Assembly (NCBI GenBank): GCA_947178085.1
Contig: CAMWWS010000003.1
Span: forward strand, 1-29,968
Direction of reading: 5' to 3'
Length of the DNA stretch: 29,968 nt
From: an uncultured Lachnospiraceae bacterium
GTDB lineage: Bacteria > Bacillota_A > Clostridia > Lachnospirales > Lachnospiraceae
The notes under the pieces are model-generated. The model was not told the DNA's origin, made no database searches, and saw only the letters and a list, made by a program, of their open reading frames with translations. This document shows, piece by piece, positions 1-6,605 of this stretch. The position numbers and the translations under genes are program-made. Numbering within the stretch: position 1 is the stretch's first letter; each line of letters opens with the position of its first letter.

Positions 1-87
1 AATGATATAAGCAAAACATAATACAGCAGAAATCACAGTGCTTTTTTTCTTCCACAATTTTTTATGTTCTGCTAAAAACAGTTCCAT
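1..87 (-). CDS. Partial ABC-2-type permease-like membrane protein (N-terminus only)
   Basis: The gene starts at the ATG complementary to 85-87 and runs off the left edge, so only 29 codons are visible. They read MELFLAEHKKLWKKK and then a hydrophobic stretch, STVISAVLCFAYII. A short basic cytoplasmic lead followed at once by a membrane helix is typical of ABC-2 permease subunits, but the fragment is too short to prove it. A ribosome site (GGAAGG) lies 8 nt before the ATG. The start sits 26 nt inside the preceding membrane-protein gene, so the two are probably translationally coupled in the sigma-factor operon. Confidence 0.55.
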   Translation of the reverse strand, partial: MELFLAEHKKLWKKKSTVISAVLCFAYII

Positions 88-877
88 ACATTTTTCCTTC
101 CTTTCTCATAGCTAAAATAAAATTAATTTCCTTTATAAAAAACGCTGCAAAAAATATAAAGGCAACAATCCATATACTAAAAGCGGACGCTTCATACAAC
201 CATTGTATATTTATTGCAAGCAATCCCCAGCAAACACAGGAGCCAAGCATTAAAACTATACATATTTGCATATTCTCTTTCCGGCTAAGCCGAATCATGC
301 GTAACATAACGGACATACAAACTAAATATGGAACCAGACAGTATAAAATCATCCGGCTTATTTCACTGCATGAATTTTGAAGATATACCTCCAAAGAAAT
401 AAGAACCGTCATGCATACAAGGTTTGCAGCCCCCGCCAGAACCAGCTTTGCCAATACAATCTGCGCATTAGATGCCCTTGTAGCAGCTTCAATCTCACTC
501 ATTCCATAATACTGGCATCTGAACATATCCGGTATGACAGCCAGTACAAACAGCGGCATAAAAATCGGAAGATATTCAGGAACATCAGCTGCTGTAGAAA
601 TTGTCAGGCATGTGATACATAATACAACAGCCTGTAATCCAAAAATAGATATTCCCTCAAAGCGGAAAATATCCGATAAATACTGAACAAAACCTGTCCG
701 CGGCTCTTTATGCTTCTTTTGCGCTAATTTCTGCTCCCTCATTATTTCGGTACATAATTTTATAGTTTCTTCAAGCCTGACGCCATTTTCGTCAGGATTC
801 TTTTCAGCTTCCGTCCCCAGCTGCGCGGACTGCTGCAAATACTTATGCAAATACTTCTTTAAATCCCTATCTCCCAT
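62..877 (-). CDS. Six-helix membrane protein, probable anti-sigma partner of the adjacent ECF sigma factor
   Basis: This 271-residue protein has a hydrophilic, charged N-terminal part of about 70 residues and then about six membrane helices (roughly 73-93, 100-117, 140-162, 172-190, 203-222 and 228-247). It starts 11 nt inside the 3' end of the sigma gene, an overlap typical of sigma/anti-sigma pairs. A cytoplasmic N-terminal domain on a membrane anchor fits a regulator that holds the sigma factor at the membrane. I see no zinc-binding HxxxCxxC anti-sigma motif, so the role is inferred from position and topology. It could instead be a transporter subunit working with the ABC-2-type permease that overlaps its 3' end. 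Confidence 0.6.
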   Translation of the reverse strand: MGDRDLKKYLHKYLQQSAQLGTEAEKNPDENGVRLEETIKLCTEIMREQKLAQKKHKEPRTGFVQYLSDIFRFEGISIFGLQAVVLCITCLTISTAADVPEYLPIFMPLFVLAVIPDMFRCQYYGMSEIEAATRASNAQIVLAKLVLAGAANLVCMTVLISLEVYLQNSCSEISRMILYCLVPYLVCMSVMLRMIRLSRKENMQICIVLMLGSCVCWGLLAINIQWLYEASAFSIWIVAFIFFAAFFIKEINFILAMRKEGKMYGTVFSRT

Positions 878-1400
878 ACCTCTGCTCCTTTCTCATAGCC
901 GCTAATGCATTCCTGACCCTGCTTTGGGCTGTCCGCATATTGCATCCTGTTATTTCCGCAATCTCGGCGAAACTCAGCTGCTCGCCAAACCGCAGAATGA
1001 CCGCTTCTCTTTGCTCCGATGATAAAACACTTAAAAGATATTGTATCTCCTCCTTATCGTCTATCCGGGATATCTCGTTACGCTCATTTACTATACTTTC
1101 TTCATCTTCAAGCGGATAAATCTTCTGTTTTCTGCTTTCATCTATGCACAACCGGTTCGCAATCATATATAAATAGGCTTTGAATTTTTGAGAGGTACGT
1201 CCTTTCTTTTTACCGTCATAATGCGGCAGATTCCTGAATAACTTAAGGAAAGTCTCCTGAGTCAAATCCTCCGCCTTTTCCAAGCCGGAACAATGCCATC
1301 TGCAATATCTGAATATGGAAGAATAATAGCGTCTGATCAGTTCTTCCGCCGCATTTTCGTTTCCAAGCTTTATCTGTTCAACCAATTCTTCATCGCTCAC
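867..1400 (-). CDS. ECF-type RNA polymerase sigma factor
   Basis: This 177-residue protein has the two-domain build of group IV sigma factors. Region 2 spans about residues 25-92 and includes AEDLTQETFLKLF and AYLYMIANRLCIDESRK. Region 4 spans about 121-172, with the helix-turn-helix LSFAEIAEITGCNMRTAQSRV. It directs RNA polymerase to a small regulon. The start is GTG (complement of 1398-1400), preceded by AGGAG about 10 nt upstream. It is the first gene of a minus-strand cluster with a membrane protein and a permease-like gene, which suggests control of membrane or envelope functions. A possible ECF-type promoter upstream could make it autoregulated. Confidence 0.93.
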   Translation of the reverse strand: MSDEELVEQIKLGNENAAEELIRRYYSSIFRYCRWHCSGLEKAEDLTQETFLKLFRNLPHYDGKKKGRTSQKFKAYLYMIANRLCIDESRKQKIYPLEDEESIVNERNEISRIDDKEEIQYLLSVLSSEQREAVILRFGEQLSFAEIAEITGCNMRTAQSRVRNALAAMRKEQRYGR

Positions 1401-1452
1401 ATTTCCGGCTCCTTTCTAATAATTTTGGAGTATATATATAATAACGATTGAC

Positions 1453-1477
1453 TTCGCAAAATGATTCAAGAGTTTCA
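1453..1477 (-). promoter_or_regulatory. Candidate ECF-type autoregulatory promoter for the sigma operon
   Basis: On the minus strand TGAAAC (1472-1477) is followed 15 nt later by CGAA (1453-1456). This resembles the TGAAAC...CGTA pattern of Bacillus ECF promoters, although the spacer is about 1 nt short. It lies about 53 nt before the sigma-factor GTG. A vegetative-type alternative nearby is TTGCGA with TATATA about 17 nt on. Evidence is motif similarity only. Confidence 0.35.
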
Positions 1478-1501
1478 GATTTTTTTAATTTGTAGTATCA
1501 T
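1474..1501 (+). promoter_or_regulatory. Weak candidate promoter for the DUF1848 gene
   Basis: TTCAGA (1474-1479) is separated by 16 nt from TATCAT (1496-1501) on the plus strand, about 68 nt before the DUF1848 start. The match to a housekeeping promoter is only moderate. It overlaps the candidate minus-strand ECF promoter, so the two divergent units would share this stretch. Confidence 0.3.
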
Positions 1502-1568
1502 AGAATAAGAATCAACGAAATTCAGGAAGATTAAAGAAAACAAATTACAATGAAGGGGTAATGGTGAA

Positions 1569-2501
1569 ATGATACTGAATACAGGCAGCAGAACGGATAT
1601 CCCGGCTTTTTACAGCGACTGGTTTTATAACCGTATAAAAGAAGGCTACGTGCTTGTCCGCAATCCCTACAATCCGGCACAGGTCAGTAAATACATTCTG
1701 TCTCCTGAAATCATAGACATTATGGTATTCTGTACGAAAAATCCTTTCCCAATGCTTGAGCGGATTTCTTTGCTATCCGCATTTGATATGTTTTGGTTTG
1801 TGACGATCACTCCGTACGGAGAGGATATTGAGCCCTATGTACCGCCCGCAGAACAGGTTATGGAATCTTTTAAACAGCTCTCCGCATTGGTGGGAAAAAA
1901 TCGGACAAGCTGGCGGTATGACCCCATTTTCATTACTGACAAGTATTCCGTTTATTATCATATAGAGAAGTTTCATAATATGGCAAAAGAACTTTCGGGA
2001 TATACAGATCAATGCGTGGTGAGTTTTATAGATTTGTATGAAAAAACCTTGCGGAATTTTCACGGGGTTCGCAGTGTCACAGACAAAGAGCAGGAAAAAC
2101 TGATAGCTGCCTTTTCCGAAACTGCAAAAGAGTTTGGCTTGCAGATACATTTATGCTGCGAAAATGCGGCGCTTGTTAGGGAAAATGTGGACGCTGACGG
2201 CTGCATGTCAAAGCCGGTGTTTGAGAAAGCCTTGGACTGTAAGCTTGATGTGCCGCAAAAGAAAACGGCAAGAAAGGAATGCTCCTGCCTGCTCGGAGCA
2301 GATATCGGCGCATACAACACTTGTGCTCACGGCTGTCTGTATTGTTATGCAAACTATGACAGGAAAACTGTTATAAAAAACATGAAATTACATAATAATA
2401 CCTCCCCGCTTCTGATTGGGGAGGTATGTGAAAACGATGTTATAAAGCAGGCTGAACAAAAATCCTGGAAGAACGGGCAATTAGATATTTTCGACTTATA
2501 G
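1569..2501 (+). CDS. DUF1848 family protein with C-terminal cysteine cluster
   Basis: This 310-residue protein matches what I know of DUF1848: an N-terminal IPAFYSDWFYNRIKEGY segment, a central SWRYDPIFITDKY motif, and a C-terminal cysteine cluster C252-AHG-C256-LY-C259-YAN. CX3CX2C is the spacing used by radical-SAM proteins to hold an Fe-S cluster, but here it lies near the C-terminus, and two further cysteines are at 238 and 240. The biochemical function is unknown. The ATG is preceded by AAGGGG about 10 nt upstream. It is monocistronic and converges on the chemotaxis-like gene with only 9 bp between them. Confidence 0.82.
   Translation: MILNTGSRTDIPAFYSDWFYNRIKEGYVLVRNPYNPAQVSKYILSPEIIDIMVFCTKNPFPMLERISLLSAFDMFWFVTITPYGEDIEPYVPPAEQVMESFKQLSALVGKNRTSWRYDPIFITDKYSVYYHIEKFHNMAKELSGYTDQCVVSFIDLYEKTLRNFHGVRSVTDKEQEKLIAAFSETAKEFGLQIHLCCENAALVRENVDADGCMSKPVFEKALDCKLDVPQKKTARKECSCLLGADIGAYNTCAHGCLYCYANYDRKTVIKNMKLHNNTSPLLIGEVCENDVIKQAEQKSWKNGQLDIFDL
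2399..2426. terminator. Strong hairpin inside the 3' end of the DUF1848 gene, possible terminator of the opposing operon
   Basis: TACCTCCCC (2399-2407) and GGGGAGGTA (2418-2426) form a perfect 9-bp stem with a 10-nt loop. On the minus strand the stem is followed by TTATTATGT, a poor but T-rich tract, so it might end transcripts from the EAL-FIST-MCP operon, which stops at 2511. It is within coding sequence on the plus strand and may be coincidental. Confidence 0.3.
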
Positions 2502-2510
2502 TCAGACGGT

Positions 2511-3434
2511 TTACTTGCCGGTATATTCATTAACAATGGGAGGAATCTGGGATATCATATTGTCGATGTCCTCAAACATAGCGCTTTTTGTCGTTCCCAT
2601 ATTACTCGCTACGTTGATGTGTTTCATTACTTCCCGATACCGGTCTTTCATCCCATCAAAAAAGCTGCACACAGTATGAAGTTCCGATTTTGACTGTTCA
2701 ATAACTTGAGCTATCTCCGTCTGTACTGATGTTGCGCCTTCCGCTGCCTGTGTGATATTGTCAAACATTTGATAGGTTTCATCTACTCTGGAAAGACTCT
2801 GCTTCAATGCCTGATTAGATGTCCGGATACTGGAACTGAGTTTATCCGTTCCCTGTTCCACATCATTGATGCTTGAATCCACCACTGCAACAAGATTTCT
2901 GATTTCATCTGACAGGTTTTTCACCTCACCGGCTACTACAGAAAATCCTTTTCCCAGTTCGCCTGCCCTTGCCGCCTCAATTGAGGCATTGAGCGAAAGA
3001 ATATTGGTCTGGTCAGCTATGGAAGCTATTTTGCCTATACAGTCCTTAATTTCCTTTAATGCCGATTGGAATTCGTCGAAAGTGCTTTGCATTTCAACAA
3101 AATAAGACTCTACCATGGCAGAACTGTTTTTCAGTGCTTCCACTTCATCCTGCGCCTGAACCACGGAATTTGATATATTATCTTTTACGGCTGCAAACTG
3201 ACCTGATACCTCATTAATATTAGAAAAGCTCTGTTCAAAATTCTGTAAAGTTCCCCTAAAATTTTCTGAATCCCTTAGTACATTTCCAAAAGATTTTCTC
3301 ACCATGCTCAATTCATTCAGAGTATCTACTTCGCTTTGCACAAGCGCCTGCTGATATTCTTTCAGGCTTTCTGTTACATACAATACCGGATAGAGACTTT
3401 TTGTATTATTCTGGGATTTTTTATTTATTTTCAT
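2511..3434 (-). CDS. Soluble methyl-accepting chemotaxis-like signalling protein
   Basis: This 307-residue protein has no membrane segment and no recognisable ligand domain. It is nearly all coiled coil, with the conserved MCP hairpin-tip sequence IASIADQTNILSLNASIEAA followed by RAGELGKGFSVVAGEVKNLS, the region that contacts CheA and CheW in the family. The start at 3434 is preferred over an upstream in-frame ATG (3461) because GGAGG lies just before it; the longer form would also overlap the preceding gene. It follows the FIST gene by 13 bp. This suggests that FIST is the ligand sensor and this protein the output. No cheA or flagellar genes are in view, so the target could be chemotaxis or c-di-GMP control. 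Confidence 0.88.
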   Translation of the reverse strand: MKINKKSQNNTKSLYPVLYVTESLKEYQQALVQSEVDTLNELSMVRKSFGNVLRDSENFRGTLQNFEQSFSNINEVSGQFAAVKDNISNSVVQAQDEVEALKNSSAMVESYFVEMQSTFDEFQSALKEIKDCIGKIASIADQTNILSLNASIEAARAGELGKGFSVVAGEVKNLSDEIRNLVAVVDSSINDVEQGTDKLSSSIRTSNQALKQSLSRVDETYQMFDNITQAAEGATSVQTEIAQVIEQSKSELHTVCSFFDGMKDRYREVMKHINVASNMGTTKSAMFEDIDNMISQIPPIVNEYTGK

Positions 3435-3447
3435 CTTCTTCCCTCCA

Positions 3448-4503
3448 TTACTCAAATACAACGCAAGTCATTGACTGATTGACGAAGCGGTTGTTATAGT
3501 GCTCTCCATACCCGACCAGACCCGCATGATTGTTTAACGCGCTCATTTCATGCAGGTATTCCTCCATATAGTGATTTTCACTAAACAGCAGATATCTGAA
3601 CAGGCAGTTCACGGAAAACACAGCCGAAATTTTAGGAAAATCTCTTTTGATTGTCCGAATAGTATCTCTTACAATCTCTTTATAATCTCCCAGTTCCAAC
3701 ATAATAAGCACATCCGAATCATTTACCTGACGATAGCATGTCAGAGCATTTCCATTTACTTCTTTAATCGATATGATACAAGTATCGTCTCCGTTGATTT
3801 TTCCAAAGGGATTCTTAAATGTCTGTGACTGTATTTCTTTTTCTGATATATGAAGAATATCCTGATAGACCTGTTTTGCTGGTCTTCCATTCAGCTGTCC
3901 TATTATGTATTTCGCCTTATCCGTCTTAGATGCTATGAAACGGTAATTTCCCATTTGATGATATATATTTTCCTTATAGGCTTTTACCTTACCATTATTA
4001 TTTTTAATCAGAGCATAAGCTACAGCATCCTCATAAACTCTGCCATTAGCGGATACTTTTCCTGCATCGCCCGTTCCACCGACCAGAGTAATGTTCTTCC
4101 TCTTTAATGTACTATAAATTGTAGTCAGTGCACATGCGTCATTGCCTGAACAAAAATCAATACAAACGGTATCCTCATAAGAACTGTTTATTTCACGTAC
4201 ATCTTTTTCCAACCGCTCAATATATTTTACCGGCATAACCGATACTTCTTCCAATACATTGGCTACCGCACTGACGCCGTCGCAAAATGCAATGATACCT
4301 ACGCCTTTTTCAACCACCTTCGTATCATAGCTCATTCCGATGCACCCTATGCTTGGTACCTTGGGATAAAGCGCTTCCAATGTTTTCACATGTGTTTCGA
4401 ATTGTTCAGTATTGGACAGCAGCATGATCAACTGAGGATTCTTTAATCCGTCTACCGCTTCCTTTAAATTGCCATTCTGACTCATCCCATAAAATTGTTT
4501 CAA
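3448..4503 (-). CDS. FIST domain sensory protein
   Basis: This 351-residue cytoplasmic protein has the layout of FIST_N followed by FIST_C. The N-terminal half carries SIGCIGMSYDTKVVEKGVGI and LVGGTGDAGKVSANGRVY. The C-terminal half contains NDSDVLIMLELGDYKEIV and ends with NNHAGLVGYGEHYNNRFVNQ, typical of FIST_C. FIST domains are predicted intracellular ligand sensors, possibly for amino acids, and often sit beside MCP or c-di-GMP proteins. Here it lies between an EAL phosphodiesterase (34 bp upstream) and a soluble MCP (13 bp downstream), so it is probably the sensory input shared by both. The ligand cannot be read from sequence. Confidence 0.88.
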   Translation of the reverse strand: MKQFYGMSQNGNLKEAVDGLKNPQLIMLLSNTEQFETHVKTLEALYPKVPSIGCIGMSYDTKVVEKGVGIIAFCDGVSAVANVLEEVSVMPVKYIERLEKDVREINSSYEDTVCIDFCSGNDACALTTIYSTLKRKNITLVGGTGDAGKVSANGRVYEDAVAYALIKNNNGKVKAYKENIYHQMGNYRFIASKTDKAKYIIGQLNGRPAKQVYQDILHISEKEIQSQTFKNPFGKINGDDTCIISIKEVNGNALTCYRQVNDSDVLIMLELGDYKEIVRDTIRTIKRDFPKISAVFSVNCLFRYLLFSENHYMEEYLHEMSALNNHAGLVGYGEHYNNRFVNQSMTCVVFE

Positions 4504-4537
4504 ACTTTAGCCCTCTCTTCCTCATTGCTTTTCCATC

Positions 4538-6469
4538 TTAAATACTATTCCGTATAAATGTCACAAACTCATCCTTCGGCAGCGGCTTGGAGTAATAATA
4601 TCCCTGAATATATTCGCATTCCATATCAGAAAATTGTTTTACCATATCTTCCGTCTCTACTCCTTCTACTACAATCTTCATATTCATCGCCTTAAACATT
4701 CTAATTGTATTCCTGAGCATAATCAAAAGTTTGGAATTAGCTTCTCCGCCAACGAAGCTCTTATCAAGCTTAACAATATGAAACGGAAGCGAAGCAATAC
4801 GAATCATATTGGAATATCCTGTTCCGAAATCATCCAGAGAAAAGCTGATTCCTGCTTCACTCAAAACATTCAGATTCTGAATCAGGGCTTTCTGTGAATA
4901 AGATGCCGCTGTTTCTGTAATTTCCAGATTAACCTGCTCCGGTCTGATTCTAAAGCGTTTAAGAATATCCATAACCTGATCCGCTAAATCGCTGCGCATG
5001 CACTGAACCACGGATAGATTGATTTCTACATAATCGAGATTCAATGCCTGATATTCTCCGCTGGCAATGAATCTGCAGACCTCCTCCAACACGAATGTAC
5101 CGATTTTGTGAATAGCGCCGCTCTTTTCAGCTGCCGGTATGAAAATATCCGGTGGAACAAATCCGTACTTTTCATCCTTAAGCCTGAGCAGGGCTTCCGC
5201 TGAATTAAAACGTCCTTCTTCCACGGAATAAATCGGTTGATAATATACGGAAAAATTATGGTCCGCCAAAGCTCTCTCTATAATGCTGTCCATATCTTTT
5301 CTGATGTCATAATAATTCTTCTTAAAAATTTTTGAAGCGTAAAGAACCTCGCCGGTATATGGAATTGTATTCAACTCATTTCCAAATGCAAGCAGAGACT
5401 CAACATCCGGAATATCTTCCGGACATCTTGTAATACAGACACAGTGTACAAGGTTTAAATCCATCTGATTAAGCGAAAATCCGCCCTTCATAAGCTCATT
5501 AATCATCCTTGCATTTTCTTCTGTCTTATCAAAATGACGCTCGTCAATCACAAGCCGGAATTTACCTGCTCCCAGATAATAAAGTTCTGCCTGTATCATT
5601 TGCTTTCTGTCAAAGTCAACTATTTTATCAGCAATCTCCTTCAATACTTTATTTATGCCCTCGTATCCCAACATATCACGAACAACATAATAGTTAGTTA
5701 TATTTATCATTATGATTTGTACTGGCTTTTTATTGGCAGCCGCCCTTTTTACATCAGAAACATATGCGCTTAGTTTGCAAAGGCCCGTCTCTGTATCAAT
5801 GATTTCTTCCGGTCTCTGAATGACCACGCATATCAGAAGGATACCACAGGAAAGTGAAAACATTTCCACTAAAAGATCCGGATAAAAGAACTGGATTACA
5901 ACTGCAATAAACATTATCGGAACCAAAGATATTAATGCGGCGAACCTGTCACTGTCAAACAGCTTTTTATATTTAAAAGCATAATAAAGACCTAATACGG
6001 CCAAAATAACAGTCACGATATACAGAAGCAAAAAACAGCTTCCTCTGGTATATGCATCATTTTCATCCAGATAAAACATTATATGTGTGAATGGATTGGT
6101 TATCAGTGCGGCCGCCACGACAAGAATCGGTCCATAGAGCAGTATCTTTTGAAGACGGCTTCGTCTTAATCTATGCCAGACATCCACCTGTGCGATAATA
6201 TATATAACATAAGAAAAAGGCGTCAGAATATGAAGCATAAGGTACATGGTATGCGTAATATATTTCATGGCAACATACCCGGCTCCTGCATATTCCAGAT
6301 GAATGGTTCCGATATCTGCCATATCGGATAAAAGCACCACTATCAACATCGCTAAAAAACAACGATTTAATTTGCCCTTCGTCATTCCCCGAATTATCAT
6401 GGCAATAAATATAACTATCAAAATGATAAGTGCGCAATAGTCGAAATAAGCCGCTGTTTTCATCCCCAT
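4538..6469 (-). CDS. Membrane c-di-GMP phosphodiesterase (membrane sensor, degenerate GGDEF, EAL)
   Basis: This 643-residue protein has about seven helices in residues 10-217 as a putative membrane sensor, then a GGDEF-like domain (about 225-375) and an EAL domain (about 395-640). The GGDEF signature is replaced by LGAGKF (299-304), so cyclase activity is unlikely. The EAL domain keeps its catalytic set: EAL 425-427, N484, E516 in LEITE, DDFGTGYS 546-553, K568, E602 in VEGVE and Q622. It should therefore hydrolyse cyclic di-GMP. It is the first gene of an operon with FIST and MCP genes. The start could be the annotated ATG or an ATG two codons later, since AAGGA lies only 4 nt before the first. 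Confidence 0.92.
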   Translation of the reverse strand: MGMKTAAYFDYCALIILIVIFIAMIIRGMTKGKLNRCFLAMLIVVLLSDMADIGTIHLEYAGAGYVAMKYITHTMYLMLHILTPFSYVIYIIAQVDVWHRLRRSRLQKILLYGPILVVAAALITNPFTHIMFYLDENDAYTRGSCFLLLYIVTVILAVLGLYYAFKYKKLFDSDRFAALISLVPIMFIAVVIQFFYPDLLVEMFSLSCGILLICVVIQRPEEIIDTETGLCKLSAYVSDVKRAAANKKPVQIIMINITNYYVVRDMLGYEGINKVLKEIADKIVDFDRKQMIQAELYYLGAGKFRLVIDERHFDKTEENARMINELMKGGFSLNQMDLNLVHCVCITRCPEDIPDVESLLAFGNELNTIPYTGEVLYASKIFKKNYYDIRKDMDSIIERALADHNFSVYYQPIYSVEEGRFNSAEALLRLKDEKYGFVPPDIFIPAAEKSGAIHKIGTFVLEEVCRFIASGEYQALNLDYVEINLSVVQCMRSDLADQVMDILKRFRIRPEQVNLEITETAASYSQKALIQNLNVLSEAGISFSLDDFGTGYSNMIRIASLPFHIVKLDKSFVGGEANSKLLIMLRNTIRMFKAMNMKIVVEGVETEDMVKQFSDMECEYIQGYYYSKPLPKDEFVTFIRNSI

Positions 6470-6531
6470 ACCATCCTTTTATGTAGTCTAACCTTATATC
6501 CCAATGTACACTTTTTTTAAAATATATAAAT

Positions 6532-6560
6532 ATGATAGCATTATTTTGGTACAATATCAA
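6532..6560 (-). promoter_or_regulatory. Housekeeping promoter of the EAL-FIST-MCP operon
   Basis: On the minus strand TTGATA (6555-6560) is separated by exactly 17 nt from TATCAT (6532-6537), a good match to a vegetative promoter. It lies about 60 nt upstream of the EAL start codon and is the only good candidate in the gap before this operon. Confidence 0.65.
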
Positions 6561-6605
6561 GATATTGGAATTTATGACATTGCCGTCATTATCATTAGTA
6601 CCTGT

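Noticed and set aside
6171..6560. Minus-strand frame across the start of the EAL gene
   Set aside because: Overlaps the EAL N-terminus in another frame; the promoter and codons favour the EAL frame.
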